Shown piece by piece: positions 37,899-47,731 of a DNA stretch of 64,000 nucleotides. The translations under genes and the position numbers were made by a program. How positions within the stretch are numbered: position 1 is the first letter of the stretch; every line of letters begins with the position of its first letter. The DNA is taken from contig NZ_NHRX01000034.1 in assembly GCF_016653115.1 (NCBI RefSeq), positions 534 through 64,533 on the forward strand, in the 5' to 3' direction. Below the pieces are notes generated by a model that saw only the letters and a list, made by a program, of their open reading frames with translations, ran no database searches and was not told where the DNA came from. The stretch is from Rhodocyclus purpureus. Its GTDB lineage: Bacteria; Pseudomonadota; Gammaproteobacteria; Burkholderiales; Rhodocyclaceae.

Positions 37899-38912
37899 TC
37901 AGACGCTCGACGAGAACTTCTCGTAGTGGAAGTTGGCCGGCTTGACGCCGCGTTCGCGCAGGTTATGGGCGACTGCCTCGACCATCGGCGGCGGACCGCA
38001 CAGGTAGATGTCGACCGCGCCGTCGTTGAGGTCGGCAGGCTGCAGGTGATGGGTGACATAACCCTTGTTCGGGAACTTGCTCTCCGGGTCGACCACGACG
38101 ACCGTGTAGCTGAAGTTCGGCAACTGCTTGGCGTAGGCTTCGAGTTTCTCGAGTTCGACGACGTCGCCGTCGGTATTGACGCCATAGATCAGGCGGATCG
38201 GCTGCTCGCTGCCACCGGCAGCGGCGATCTTGTCGAGCATTGCCAGGAAGGGGGCGAGGCCGGTGCCACCGGCGAGGAACAGCAGCGGACGCGTGATCTC
38301 GCGCAGGTAGAAGCTGCCGTTGGGGCCGGCCAGTTCGATCGCGTCGCCGACCTTGGCGCTTTGCGTCAGGTAGCCGCTCATCAGGCCGTTGGGGACGTTG
38401 CGGATCAGGAACGAGACTTCGCCCTGATGCGGCATCGAGCTGAACGAGTAGGCACGATGGTGATCGGTGCCGGGGACCTGCAGGTTGGCATACTGTCCGG
38501 GCAGGAAGGCGAGCTTGCCGAGGTCGTCGCCCTTGAGCGTCAGCGACAGGGTGCTGTCGGAGAGCTGGCGCAGGTCGCTGATCGCGGCCTTCATCTTCGT
38601 CTGCTTGATCTTGCACACCGCGGACGAGGCGGGGACGGCAACGACGAGATTGCTCTTGGGACGCAGCTGGCAGGTCAGCACGTAACCCAGTTCGGCCTCC
38701 TCGGCGCTGAGTGCATCGTCGACGTAGAAGCCCATCTCGTACTTGCCGGATTCGGCATGGCACTTGCACGCGCCACAGGCGCCGTCACGGCAGTCGATCG
38801 GTACATTGACGCCCTGGCGGTAGGCCGCGTCGGCCACGGTCTCGGTGTCCTTGCATTCGATGAAGCGGGTTACCCCGTCTTCGAAGTTCAGTGCAATCTG
38901 GTGGGTTGCCAC
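37899..38912 (-). CDS. benC: benzoate 1,2-dioxygenase electron-transfer component BenC
   Basis: A 337-residue NADH reductase that passes electrons to the BenAB oxygenase. An N-terminal plant-type [2Fe-2S] ferredoxin domain (CRDGACGACKCHAESG, then VLTCQLRP) is followed by an FAD domain (RAYSFSSMP) and an NAD domain (LFLAGGTGLAPFLAMLDKI, YLCGPPPMVEAV). The start is a GTG (38912) with GAGG 8 bases upstream; the length matches Pseudomonas BenC (336). A strong intrinsic terminator sits between benB and this gene, so its expression may be reduced or need readthrough. Confidence 0.96.
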   Translation of the reverse strand: MATHQIALNFEDGVTRFIECKDTETVADAAYRQGVNVPIDCRDGACGACKCHAESGKYEMGFYVDDALSAEEAELGYVLTCQLRPKSNLVVAVPASSAVCKIKQTKMKAAISDLRQLSDSTLSLTLKGDDLGKLAFLPGQYANLQVPGTDHHRAYSFSSMPHQGEVSFLIRNVPNGLMSGYLTQSAKVGDAIELAGPNGSFYLREITRPLLFLAGGTGLAPFLAMLDKIAAAGGSEQPIRLIYGVNTDGDVVELEKLEAYAKQLPNFSYTVVVVDPESKFPNKGYVTHHLQPADLNDGAVDIYLCGPPPMVEAVAHNLRERGVKPANFHYEKFSSSV

Positions 38913-38973
38913 GATTCTTACCTCTGCTGAAAATGAGTCTGCGTCGCCGGACCTGCCGCTCATTGCGACGCTC

Positions 38974-39014
38974 AAAAAAAACCGGCGACGACTCCCGGGG
39001 AGAGTCGCCGCCGG
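38974..39014 (-). terminator. intrinsic terminator between benB and benC
   Basis: On the minus strand CCGGCGGCGACTC, a 7-base loop and GAGTCGTCGCCGG form a 13-pair stem (one G-U), followed directly by eight T's. It begins about 47 bases after the benB stop and ends about 61 before the benC start. This is a textbook rho-independent terminator located inside an operon. Confidence 0.85.
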
Positions 39015-39030
39015 CCGGAGTCACCGGAGC

Positions 39031-39050
39031 GAAGCCGTCATGACGGCTTC
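39031..39050. repeat. perfect 20-base palindrome after benB
   Basis: GAAGCCGTCATGACGGCTTC is its own reverse complement and begins 11 bases past the benB stop, just ahead of the terminator. It could be a second RNA stem protecting the benAB message, or a protein-binding site. Confidence 0.6.
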
Positions 39051-39060
39051 AGCGACTCGT

Positions 39061-39549
39061 TCAGACGTGATACACATCGATCACGTGACGCACATAGTCG
39101 GTCTTCAGCACGATCTTCTTCTCCTTGATGATCGGGCTGGGGCCGGAGACATCGAGGGTGTAGAAGCTGGTACCGGCGAAGATGTCGGTATGGTTGTAGC
39201 GCACGCTGAAGGTGACCCAGTTGAAGCGAACCTTGACCTGGTCGCCGCTCTGCTCGACGATTTCGACGTTGGTGATGTTGTGCGAGGTACGCGTATCGGG
39301 GATGGTCGCACTCGAACGCTCGGTACGGATGCGGAACACGCGATCCTCCAGACCGGCACGCCGGCTGTAATAGATCAGCGAGATCTCGGACTGCGGGTCC
39401 TCGGTCAGCTTGCCGTCGTCGTCCCAGGCCGGCATCCAGAAGGTCGCATCGGGGGCATAGCACTCCAGCCAGGCGTCCCAGTCGCGATCATCGAGCAGGC
39501 GGGCTTCGCGGTACAGAAAGGCGCAGACGGCGTCGTGGGAAATACTCAT
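39061..39549 (-). CDS. benB: benzoate 1,2-dioxygenase small subunit BenB
   Basis: A 162-residue beta subunit of the aromatic-ring hydroxylating dioxygenase, giving structural support to BenA. It opens MSISHDAVCAFLYREARLLD with DRDWDAWLECYAPDATFWMP, and has RIRTERSSATIPDTRTSHNI and the C-terminal IVLKTDYVRHVIDVYHV. The length matches Pseudomonas BenB (161). It is 12 bases after benA. Confidence 0.96.
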   Translation of the reverse strand: MSISHDAVCAFLYREARLLDDRDWDAWLECYAPDATFWMPAWDDDGKLTEDPQSEISLIYYSRRAGLEDRVFRIRTERSSATIPDTRTSHNITNVEIVEQSGDQVKVRFNWVTFSVRYNHTDIFAGTSFYTLDVSGPSPIIKEKKIVLKTDYVRHVIDVYHV

Positions 39550-39561
39550 CTCGGGTTCTCC

Positions 39562-40905
39562 TCAGGCTTTTTGTTCGGCAGCAACCGCTTTGCTCATGGT
39601 TTCCAGCCAGTGCTTGTGCTGGACCACGTACAGACCCTCATCCTCGGTCTTGACCCCGCTCAGCAGCGGCTTCAGCCCGATCTTGTCGGCCTCGGCGTCG
39701 GGACCCTTGACCCAGTGCTTGGCACCGCGCGACATGTCGTTCCACTCGGAATAGGCGCCGTTGAAGCCTTCCTGACAGGCGCGGAACTCTTCCAGGTCAT
39801 CGGGGGTGGCCATGCCGCTCACGTTGAAGAAGTCCTCGTACTGGCGGATGCGGCGGGCACGTGCCTCGGGGCTCTCGCCCTTCGGCGCGATGCAGTAGAT
39901 GGTCACCTCGGTGCGGTCGACTGCCAGCGGACGCAAGACGCGGATCTGCGAGCTGAACTGGTCCATCAGATAGACGTTCGGGTAGAGGCAGAGGTTGCGC
40001 GAGTTCTTGATCATCCAGTCGGCCTTGGCCTCGCCGAACTCGCTCACCAGGCGCTCGCGCTGCTCCATGAGCGGACGGTCCTCGGGGTTGGCCCAGCGCG
40101 TCCACAACAGCATGTGGCCGTTCTCGAACGAGTACGAGCCGCCACCGCCACGCGCCCAGCCGCCGGCGCTCATCGCCTTGATGTTGTCGTCGGCTGCGTC
40201 ACGCTCCTTGCGCTGGTTCTGCGTCACCGCGTAGTTCCAGTGGGTTGCGGTGACGTGGTAGCCGTCCGCACCATTTTCCGCCTGGACCTTCCAGTTGCCC
40301 TCGAACACATAGGTGGACGAGCCGCGCAGGACTTCCAGACCTTCCGGCGACTGGTCGACAATCATGTCGATGATCTTCTTCGACTCGCCGAGGTGTTCCT
40401 CGATCGACGGGACGTCGGCGTTGAGGCTGCCGAACAGGAAACCGCGGTAGTTGGCGAACTTCGCGATCGGCTTCAGGTCGTGCGAACAGTTCTTGTTGAA
40501 CTCCTCCGGATAGCCCGTATCTTCGGGATCCTTGATCTTCAGCAGCTTGCCGGAGTTGTTGAAGGTCCAGCCGTGGAAGGGGCAGGTGAAGGTCGCCTTG
40601 TTGCCGTGCTTGAAGCGCGCCAGGGTCGCGCCGCGGTGGGCGCAGGCGTTGATGAAGGCGTTCAACTCGCCCGCCCGGTTGCGCGTGATGAAGATCGGCT
40701 GGCGGCCGATCTTGGTCGTGTAGTAGTCGTTGACCTTCGGCAACTGGCTCTCGTGGGCAAGGTAGATCCAGTTGCCCTCGAAGATGTGCTTCATCTCGAG
40801 ATCGAACAGTTCCTTGCTGGTGAACATCTCCCGCTTGCAGCGGAAGCGTCCCTGTGCGGGATCCTCCTCAATCAAGGTGTTCAGGTAGTCCAGGGTGACG
40901 GCCAT
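39562..40905 (-). CDS. benA: benzoate 1,2-dioxygenase large subunit BenA
   Basis: A 447-residue Rieske oxygenase that converts benzoate to its cis-1,2-dihydrodiol with O2. The Rieske centre is CAHRG with CPFHGW 18 residues on. The mononuclear iron site is in [15 protein letters not shown] (Asp-x2-His-x4-His). The ATG at 40905 has GAGGAGA upstream. It is first in benABCD. The divergent solute-binding protein and the distant BenE transporter fit a benzoate uptake and oxidation unit. No benR/benM-type regulator is next to it. Confidence 0.97.
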   Translation of the reverse strand: MAVTLDYLNTLIEEDPAQGRFRCKREMFTSKELFDLEMKHIFEGNWIYLAHESQLPKVNDYYTTKIGRQPIFITRNRAGELNAFINACAHRGATLARFKHGNKATFTCPFHGWTFNNSGKLLKIKDPEDTGYPEEFNKNCSHDLKPIAKFANYRGFLFGSLNADVPSIEEHLGESKKIIDMIVDQSPEGLEVLRGSSTYVFEGNWKVQAENGADGYHVTATHWNYAVTQNQRKERDAADDNIKAMSAGGWARGGGGSYSFENGHMLLWTRWANPEDRPLMEQRERLVSEFGEAKADWMIKNSRNLCLYPNVYLMDQFSSQIRVLRPLAVDRTEVTIYCIAPKGESPEARARRIRQYEDFFNVSGMATPDDLEEFRACQEGFNGAYSEWNDMSRGAKHWVKGPDAEADKIGLKPLLSGVKTEDEGLYVVQHKHWLETMSKAVAAEQKA

Positions 40906-41331
40906 GAGTCTTGTCTCCTCGTCGTGGTTGCAAAGCATTGGGGCCGGCAGGGAAGCGCGACCCTACAGAATATCCGGGAAATTCATCTTTCTTCCAATTG
41001 CTCGATCACCAGCCGCCACCGTTTTGCAGGCCGCTTTTCTAGCCACGATTATCGGTCGGAGAGGGAGAAGTCAGCAAGCCAGATGATTCTTTTTTCGGCG
41101 CTCCTCCAAAAAGCCCGTGCCTCTGACATGGTCGGTACCTTTTGGTTCCGTTCTTCTCGATTCTCGATAGCGAAGTTGTTCGCGTCCGTCGCCATCCCCT
41201 TGCGCTTTGCGCCAGAGCGTCACGCACGCCTTGTCCGCCGCCCCCTGCACGGGCTAGCATGGCGAAGGCATCAGGAGCATCTTTCCCGACCCTGATGTTG
41301 CAGCCAAAACAACTATTTCGAGGAGACAGAA
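40906..41331. promoter_or_regulatory. divergent control region of benA and the binding-protein gene
   Basis: 426 bases without a gene. Minus strand: TTGGAA and TATTCT boxes with 19-base spacing lie about 65 bases upstream of benA, a weak sigma-70 match. Plus strand: an AGGAGA ribosome site precedes 41332. Several AT-rich patches (41030-41200) could hold activator sites, but no clean inverted or direct repeat typical of BenM, BenR or BoxR was identified by eye. Confidence 0.45.
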
Positions 41332-42675
41332 ATGAGCAGGAATTCGCTGCACCGCATGCGCGGCATCGGCGCCGTGCTGATCGCCCTCGCCGGCGGGATG
41401 CTGGCCACCGAAGTGCCGGCCGAGGACAAGGGCACGCAGTTCGTCCCGATCGTCGGCTACCGCACCGGCCCGCTGGCCTCGATCGGCCAGACCTTCTACG
41501 CGGGCATGATCGACTACTTCAACCTGATCAACGAGCGCGACGGCGGCATCAACGGCGTCAAGCTGTCCTGGGAGGAGTGCGAGACCGAGTACAACAACGC
41601 CAAGGGCGTCGAGTGCTACGAGCGCCTCAAGGGCAAGAGCCCCTACGTGGCGGCGGTGCAGCCGATGTCCTCGGGCATCACCTATGGGCTGGTCGATCGC
41701 ATGCCGGTCGACAAGATCCCGCTGGTGACCATCGGCTACGGTCGCACCGACACCAGCGACGGCCGCGTCTTCCCCTACGTCTTTCCGATGATCACCAACT
41801 ACTGGAGCATGACCACCGACATCGTCAAGTTCATCGGTGAGAAGGAAGGCGGCATGGACAAGCTCGCCGGCAAGAAGATCGGCTACGTGTTCCATGATTC
41901 TGCCTTCGGCAAGGAAGCGATCCCGCTGCTGCAGGAGATGGCGAGCAAGTACGCGTTCCAGGTGGAGCTGATCCCGGTGGCGCCACCGGGGATCGACCAG
42001 CAGAGCCAGTGGCTGCAGGTGCGCAAGGCCAGGCCGGACTACGTGATCATGTGGACGGCCGGGGTGATGACGCCGAGTGCGATCGCCGCCGCGGCCAAGG
42101 TCGGCTTCCCGCGCGAGCGCATCATCGGCATCACCTGGGCGGCCTCGGAGGAGGACGTTGCCGGAGCGGGTGCCGCCGCCAAGGGCTACATCGCCGCCAA
42201 CTACACGGGCGTCGGCGCCAACTTCCCGGTCGTGCAGGAGATCGTCAATCGTCTGTACGACAAGAACAAGGGCAACCTGAGCAACAAGGCCCTGGTCGGC
42301 GCCACCTATCACAACCGCGGCATCGTCGCCGGCATGATCACCGTCGAAGGCGTGCGCAAGGCGCAGGAAAAGTATGGCAGGAAGCCGCTGACCGGCGAGC
42401 AGGTGCGCTGGGGCCTGGAGAACCTCAAGCTCGACGAAAAGCGCCTGAAGGCACTGGGCGCCGAAGGCTTCATGCCGCCGCTGAAGATCAGTTGCGCCGA
42501 TCACGAAGGCTCGGGCATGCTGCGCTTCCAGCAGTGGGACGGCGCCAAGTGGAACAGCATCTCCGACTGGATCGAGCCCGAGCGGGCGCGCGTGCGCGCC
42601 AGGATCGAGGCCTCCTCGACCGCCTATGCCAAGGAGAAGGGCATCACGCTGCGTGACTGCAGCAAGGAAGGCTAG
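41332..42675 (+). CDS. ABC transporter substrate-binding protein (branched-chain amino acid/aromatic acid type)
   Basis: A 447-residue periplasmic binding protein. The signal peptide is around MRGIGAVLIALAGGMLATEV. The type I fold is typical of the LivK/HAAT group: FVPIVGYRTGPLASIGQTFY, YFNLINERDGGINGVKLSWE, ETEYNNAKGVECYERLKG, KKIGYVFHDSAFGKEAIPLL. No permease or ATPase gene follows; a hairpin terminator does. It is divergent from benA, and homologues of this size often accompany aromatic-acid genes, so benzoate or a related acid is a plausible ligand. Confidence 0.88.
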   Translation: MSRNSLHRMRGIGAVLIALAGGMLATEVPAEDKGTQFVPIVGYRTGPLASIGQTFYAGMIDYFNLINERDGGINGVKLSWEECETEYNNAKGVECYERLKGKSPYVAAVQPMSSGITYGLVDRMPVDKIPLVTIGYGRTDTSDGRVFPYVFPMITNYWSMTTDIVKFIGEKEGGMDKLAGKKIGYVFHDSAFGKEAIPLLQEMASKYAFQVELIPVAPPGIDQQSQWLQVRKARPDYVIMWTAGVMTPSAIAAAAKVGFPRERIIGITWAASEEDVAGAGAAAKGYIAANYTGVGANFPVVQEIVNRLYDKNKGNLSNKALVGATYHNRGIVAGMITVEGVRKAQEKYGRKPLTGEQVRWGLENLKLDEKRLKALGAEGFMPPLKISCADHEGSGMLRFQQWDGAKWNSISDWIEPERARVRARIEASSTAYAKEKGITLRDCSKEG

Positions 42676-42688
42676 GCTGTCAGGCCCC

Positions 42689-42718
42689 GGGCACCGGCTT
42701 CAGGAGAAGCCGGTGCCC
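42689..42718 (+). terminator. hairpin after the binding-protein gene
   Basis: GGGCACCGGCTTC and GAAGCCGGTGCCC form a perfect 13-pair stem with loop AGGA, starting 14 bases after the stop codon. C's rather than T's follow, so it is an atypical terminator or an mRNA-stabilising stem. Confidence 0.6.
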
Positions 42719-42768
42719 CCCCGCGGCGCATGCTCCGTGTCCTGCCTCGGACCATGCGGCCACGCCGA

Positions 42769-43230
42769 TCAGTGGCAGACCTCGAGGATCAGCTTCAACT
42801 CTTCATCGAGCACCCCCGCCGGCACCGCCGCCAGATTGCTTTCGCTCACCGGCGTCCTGCCGAAGATCTGCCTCTGAAATCCGACGATGCCCGGCGTCGG
42901 CCGCTGATTGAGATGGGAAACGATCTTGACCACGCCTAACTTGGCGCCTGGGTTGATCTTGGCCACATTCACTTCGAGCAGGTCATTGTGGCTGAGTTTC
43001 TCCTTCAGGCACTTCAGTCCCTTCTCGTTGTCGTCGAAGAAGGCGACGAGAAGCTCCAGGCTCCTCCCGGTCGGATTCACGACCTGCAGCAGGGTGTTGC
43101 CGTTGCGCAAGTCCCAGGTGCCGACCAGATACGGGCTGAACGAACCTGTCTCCTCGGCCTTCGCCACCGGCGCGGAAAGTGCGAGCAGAGCGGCCAGACC
43201 CGTCGCTACCATGGTTTTGAAAGCATTCAT
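42769..43230 (-). CDS. small exported protein of unknown function
   Basis: A 153-residue protein with a clear signal peptide (MNAFKTMVATGLAALLALSA, cleaved near AKA). The mature part has GTWDLRNGNTLLQVVNPTGR, suggesting a beta-sandwich domain that presents an immunoglobulin-like or protein-binding surface, and ends in a single Cys-His. The family is not recognised. It stands alone between the converging binding-protein gene and the REC-GGDEF gene. The promoter side shows an AT-rich patch near 43290-43325. Confidence 0.72.
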   Translation of the reverse strand: MNAFKTMVATGLAALLALSAPVAKAEETGSFSPYLVGTWDLRNGNTLLQVVNPTGRSLELLVAFFDDNEKGLKCLKEKLSHNDLLEVNVAKINPGAKLGVVKIVSHLNQRPTPGIVGFQRQIFGRTPVSESNLAAVPAGVLDEELKLILEVCH

Positions 43231-43348
43231 CTCATGACCTCGCTGGAAAAGTTGTGGAAGGGTGCGGCAGCCCCAATATCCGCTTCCATTGATGCCAGGT
43301 CAATACTCGAAATGAATTTTTTGCGGCCGACCAGGGGCCTGGCGCCGG

Positions 43349-44275
<927 letters not shown>

Positions 44276-44394
44276 GGCAGAGTCCTGCGCAGGGCTTCCA
44301 GGGTCGTCAGCGCGGCAGCGAAGGCGGAAGCTTCGTGTTCCCTATCATGCAGCAGTCGGTGCTGCGCGTCGAGTCGTTCGCCGACGACGCGACG

Positions 44395-44422
44395 CAAAAA
44401 ACGGGGAGCGAAAGCTCCCCGT
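44395..44422 (-). terminator. intrinsic terminator of metK
   Basis: On the minus strand ACGGGGAGC, loop TTTC and GCTCCCCGT form a perfect 9-pair stem followed by six T's, 42 bases past the metK stop. A second small stem (GACAGCA/TGCTGTC) precedes it. Confidence 0.9.
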
Positions 44423-44463
44423 CTTGCTCATGCGCGGGACAGCAAGTGCTGTCCGCGAGCGGA

Positions 44464-45630
44464 TCAGAGCCCGGCGTCGGCGCGCAGCGCGGCGGCCTTG
44501 TCGGTCGCTTCCCAGGTGAATTCCGGCTCGTCGCGGCCGAAGTGGCCGTAGGCGGCGGTCTTGCTGTAGATCGGACGCAGCAGGTCGAGCGACTGGATGA
44601 TGCCCTTCGGACGCAGGTCGAAGTGCTTGCCGATCAGCTCGACGATCTTCTCGTCGGCAACCTTGCCGGTGCCGAAGGTGTTGACCATCAGCGACACGGG
44701 CTTGGCGACGCCGATCGCGTAGGCGACCTGCACCTCGCAGCGGTCGGCGAGACCGGCGGCGACGATGTTCTTGGCGACGTAGCGACCGGCGTAGGCGGCC
44801 GAGCGGTCGACCTTCGACGGATCCTTGCCCGAGAAGGCGCCACCGCCGTGGTGCGCGGCACCGCCGTAGGTGTCGACGATGATCTTGCGGCCGGTGAGAC
44901 CGCAGTCGCCGTGCGGGCCGCCGACGACGAAGCGGCCGGTCGGGTTGATCAGGTAGCGCGTCTTCTCGGTCAGCATCTCCTTCGGCAGTACCGGCTTGAT
45001 GATGTGCTCGATCACCGCCGCCGACAGTTCCTCGTGGCTGACTTCGGGGCCGTGCTGGGTGGAGACGACGACGGTGTCGATTTCGACCGGCTTGCCGTCG
45101 ACGTAGCGGACGGTGAGCTGGCTCTTGGCGTCCGGGCGCAGCCACGGCAGACGGCCGTCCTTACGTACTTCGGCCTGGCGCTGCATGATGCGGTGCGCGT
45201 AGTAGATGGGGAACGGCATCAGCGACGGCGTCTCGTTGCAGGCGTAGCCGAACATCAGGCCCTGGTCGCCGGCGCCCTGATCGAGGTCGAGGCCTTCGCC
45301 TTCATTGACGCCCTGGGCGATGTCCGGCGACTGGCGGTTGATCGCGGTGAGGATCGCGCAGCTCTTGTAGTCGAAGCCGATGTCCGAGTTGTCGTAGCCG
45401 ATACGGCGCACCGCCTCCTGGGCGACTTCGCGGTAGTTGATGTGCGCGGTCGTGGTGATCTCGCCCGAAATGACGACCAGACCCGTCGACACCAAGGTCT
45501 CGCAGGCGACGCGCGCCTTCGGGTCTTCGGCCAGGATCGCGTCGAGGATGGCGTCGGAGATCTGGTCGGCGACCTTGTCGGGATGGCCTTCGGAAACGGA
45601 TTCGGAAGAGAAGAGATATTCTTGGGTCAT
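44464..45630 (-). CDS. metK: S-adenosylmethionine synthetase
   Basis: A 388-residue enzyme making SAM from methionine and ATP. Motifs are [32 protein letters not shown] (family signature 1 region), the P-loop-like [19 protein letters not shown], and [10 protein letters not shown]. The leader contains a hairpin with a T-rich tail, suggesting premature termination control. With ahcY and metF it makes up most of the SAM cycle. Confidence 0.98.
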   Translation of the reverse strand: MTQEYLFSSESVSEGHPDKVADQISDAILDAILAEDPKARVACETLVSTGLVVISGEITTTAHINYREVAQEAVRRIGYDNSDIGFDYKSCAILTAINRQSPDIAQGVNEGEGLDLDQGAGDQGLMFGYACNETPSLMPFPIYYAHRIMQRQAEVRKDGRLPWLRPDAKSQLTVRYVDGKPVEIDTVVVSTQHGPEVSHEELSAAVIEHIIKPVLPKEMLTEKTRYLINPTGRFVVGGPHGDCGLTGRKIIVDTYGGAAHHGGGAFSGKDPSKVDRSAAYAGRYVAKNIVAAGLADRCEVQVAYAIGVAKPVSLMVNTFGTGKVADEKIVELIGKHFDLRPKGIIQSLDLLRPIYSKTAAYGHFGRDEPEFTWEATDKAAALRADAGL

Positions 45631-45640
45631 ACACGAGCTC

Positions 45641-45685
45641 CAGAAAACAAAAACCCCGGTTCGGCTGCGTGGCCGGCCCCGGGGT
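45641..45685 (-). terminator. terminator-like hairpin in the metK leader
   Basis: On the minus strand ACCCCGG (45685-45679) and CCGGGGT (45659-45653) close a GC-rich stem with an inner CGGC/GCCG helix, followed by TTTTTGTTTTC. It ends about 10 bases before the metK ATG. No minus-strand gene lies upstream that it could terminate, so it is most likely an attenuator or a ribosome-access hairpin for metK. No known SAM riboswitch class was recognised in the ~100-base leader. Confidence 0.6.
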
Positions 45686-45799
45686 GTGAGCAGACGACGC
45701 TTTAGCAGTATTTATGCGGTGCCGCGGAAGCAATCCGGCGACGCCACCCGCCCTGCAAGTTGTCCTGATTAACTCGGCGGATGGATAATTGTCGTTTTT

Positions 45800-46816
45800 T
45801 TGCTGCTGACGGTCAATCCACACGCTTCGCTGACGCACCGCTGGCCTCGCCAGCCCGGCGAGCGCAGTTTCGTCCCTTCCGCTCTCATTCTGGTTCCCGG
45901 CTTGATCCCACTTTTTCGCGCACTTTTTGTTTTTCTTGCCCGCCTGCCGCTGTCGTGGCTGCACGCGCTCGGCGCAGTGCTCGGCTGGCTGACCTGGCTG
46001 GCCTCGCCCACCTATCGCCGTCATCTGCGGCAGAACCTCGTCCTCGCGCTCGGCGAGGACGAGGCACGCCGCGTGCTGCCGGCGGCGATCGCCGCAGCCG
46101 GCAAGACCACGCTCGAGCTGCCGGCGATCTGGCTCAACCCACTCGAAGTCGCCACCCGGCATGTGGTCAAGCTCAGCGGCTGGGAACTGGTCGAGGCGGC
46201 GCAGCGTGCAGGGCGCGGCATCCTTTTCCTGACGCCGCACCTCGGTTGCTTCGAGATCACCGCGCAGTACTACGCGAGGGAGGCGCCGATCACCGTCCTC
46301 TACCGGCCGCCGAAGCAGGCCTGGCTGCAGGCGATGATCCTCGAAGGGCGCGCGCGAGAGCGCTTGAAGCTGGCGCCGGCCGATCTCTCCGGGGTGCGCT
46401 CGCTGATCAAGGCCCTGAAGCGTGGCGAGGCGGTCGGCATGTTGCCCGACCAGGCACCGAAGGTCGGCGAGGGGCGCTGGCTCGACTTCTTCGGCAAGCC
46501 CGCGTACACGATGACGCTGGCGGCACGCCTCTCGGAAACCGGCGCCGCCGTCATCGTCTGCTGGGCCGAGCGCCTGCCGCACGGCGCCGGTTATCACTTC
46601 CGCCTGCAGGCGCCGGCCGAGCCCATCGACGGCGATACGGTCGAGCGCGCGCAGTGCATCAACCACGAGATCGAGCGCCTGATCCGTTCCTGTCCCGAGC
46701 AGTACCTGTGGGGCTACAACCGCTACAAGCGGCCGGCGGGCGCCGAGCCGCCGCCGGGGACGCTCGAAGACGGTTGCGGCGATCCTGCGCGCCCGGCTGC
46801 GGGGGATGCACGATGA
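45800..46816 (+). CDS. lipid A biosynthesis lauroyl/myristoyl-type acyltransferase (first)
   Basis: A protein of up to 338 residues of the LpxL/HtrB family, which adds secondary acyl chains to lipid A at the inner membrane. The catalytic HX4E motif is in FLTPHLGCFEITAQ; LYRPPKQAWLQ, GMLPDQAP and PEQYLWGYNRYK are further family blocks. One N-terminal membrane segment is present (LIPLFRALFVFLARLPL). The ATG at 45800 adds ~33 unusual residues; an in-frame TTG at L36 would give the more typical N-terminus. The stop overlaps the next start (ATGA). Confidence 0.92.
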   Translation: MLLTVNPHASLTHRWPRQPGERSFVPSALILVPGLIPLFRALFVFLARLPLSWLHALGAVLGWLTWLASPTYRRHLRQNLVLALGEDEARRVLPAAIAAAGKTTLELPAIWLNPLEVATRHVVKLSGWELVEAAQRAGRGILFLTPHLGCFEITAQYYAREAPITVLYRPPKQAWLQAMILEGRARERLKLAPADLSGVRSLIKALKRGEAVGMLPDQAPKVGEGRWLDFFGKPAYTMTLAARLSETGAAVIVCWAERLPHGAGYHFRLQAPAEPIDGDTVERAQCINHEIERLIRSCPEQYLWGYNRYKRPAGAEPPPGTLEDGCGDPARPAAGDAR

Positions 46817-47697
46817 GCCGTCGTCCGCCCGCGCGCTGGCCCGCGCAGTTGCTGGTCGGGCTGCTCTGGTGCCTGCACTGGCTGCCCCTGCCCGCCTTGC
46901 GCGCGCTCGGTGGCGCCTTCGGCCGGCTCCTCTACGCCATCGGCCGCGAGCGGCGCCAGGTGGCGCTGACCAACCTGCGCCTGTGTTTCCCCGAGTTGTC
47001 CGAGCAAGAACGCGTCGCACTCGCGCGGCGTCATTTCGTCGCCTTCGCGCGCGCCTTCCTCGACCGCACGCTGCTCTGGTGGGCGCCGCGCGAACGCCTC
47101 GAACGCCTGATCAGGGTCGAGGGCGTGCAACACCTCGCCGCCGACGGCCGGCCGACCATCATCCTGGCGCCGCACTTTGTCGGTCTCGACGCCGGCGGTT
47201 CGCTGATGACCATGCTGACGCCGCTGGTCAGCGTCTATTCCAACCAGAAGAATCCGGTGTTCAACGAGCTCTTCCTCGCCGGCCGCCTGCGCTTCAACGA
47301 GCCGGTGCTGCTCTCGCGGCAGGAGGGGATGCGCCGTGCCGTTAAGTCGATGCGTGCGGGCCTGCCCTTCTACTACCTGCCGGACATGGACTTCGGTGCG
47401 CGCGATGCGGTCTTCGTCCCCTTCTTCGGCGTCCCGGCGGCAACCATCACGGCTTTTGCCCGCCTCGCCCGGCTGCTCGACGCGCGCATCGTTCCCTGCA
47501 TCACGCGCATGACCGATGCCGGCTACACGGTAGAATTGCAGGCACCGTGGGCGGATTTTCCAGGTGATTCCGTCGAACTCGACACACGACGGATGAACGA
47601 ATACATCGAGGCGCAGGTGCGCCGGATGCCCGAACAGTACTTCTGGTTGCACAAGCGCTTCAAGACCCGCCCGCCGGGCGAGCCGAAGCTTTACTGA
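46813..47697 (+). CDS. lipid A biosynthesis acyltransferase (second)
   Basis: A 294-residue LpxL-family protein with the HX4D variant of the catalytic motif (LAPHFVGLDAG), FYYLPDMDFGARDAVFVPF in the acceptor region, and PEQYFWLHKRFKTRPPGE at the end. It overlaps the preceding paralogue, so a tandem pair handles the two secondary acylations of lipid A. The apparent longer frame from 45781 is not a fusion, because the first enzyme is read in another frame. Confidence 0.93.
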   Translation: MSRRPPARWPAQLLVGLLWCLHWLPLPALRALGGAFGRLLYAIGRERRQVALTNLRLCFPELSEQERVALARRHFVAFARAFLDRTLLWWAPRERLERLIRVEGVQHLAADGRPTIILAPHFVGLDAGGSLMTMLTPLVSVYSNQKNPVFNELFLAGRLRFNEPVLLSRQEGMRRAVKSMRAGLPFYYLPDMDFGARDAVFVPFFGVPAATITAFARLARLLDARIVPCITRMTDAGYTVELQAPWADFPGDSVELDTRRMNEYIEAQVRRMPEQYFWLHKRFKTRPPGEPKLY

Positions 47698-47731
47698 GCG
47701 CCGTTGCTACCGGAGTTTTTTGAGAGCGCAC

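Noticed and set aside
45781-47697. 638-residue ORF that could be read as a fusion of two acyltransferases
   Set aside because: Only its C-terminal 294 residues are an acyltransferase; the first enzyme is read in another frame and ends with a normal ATGA overlap.
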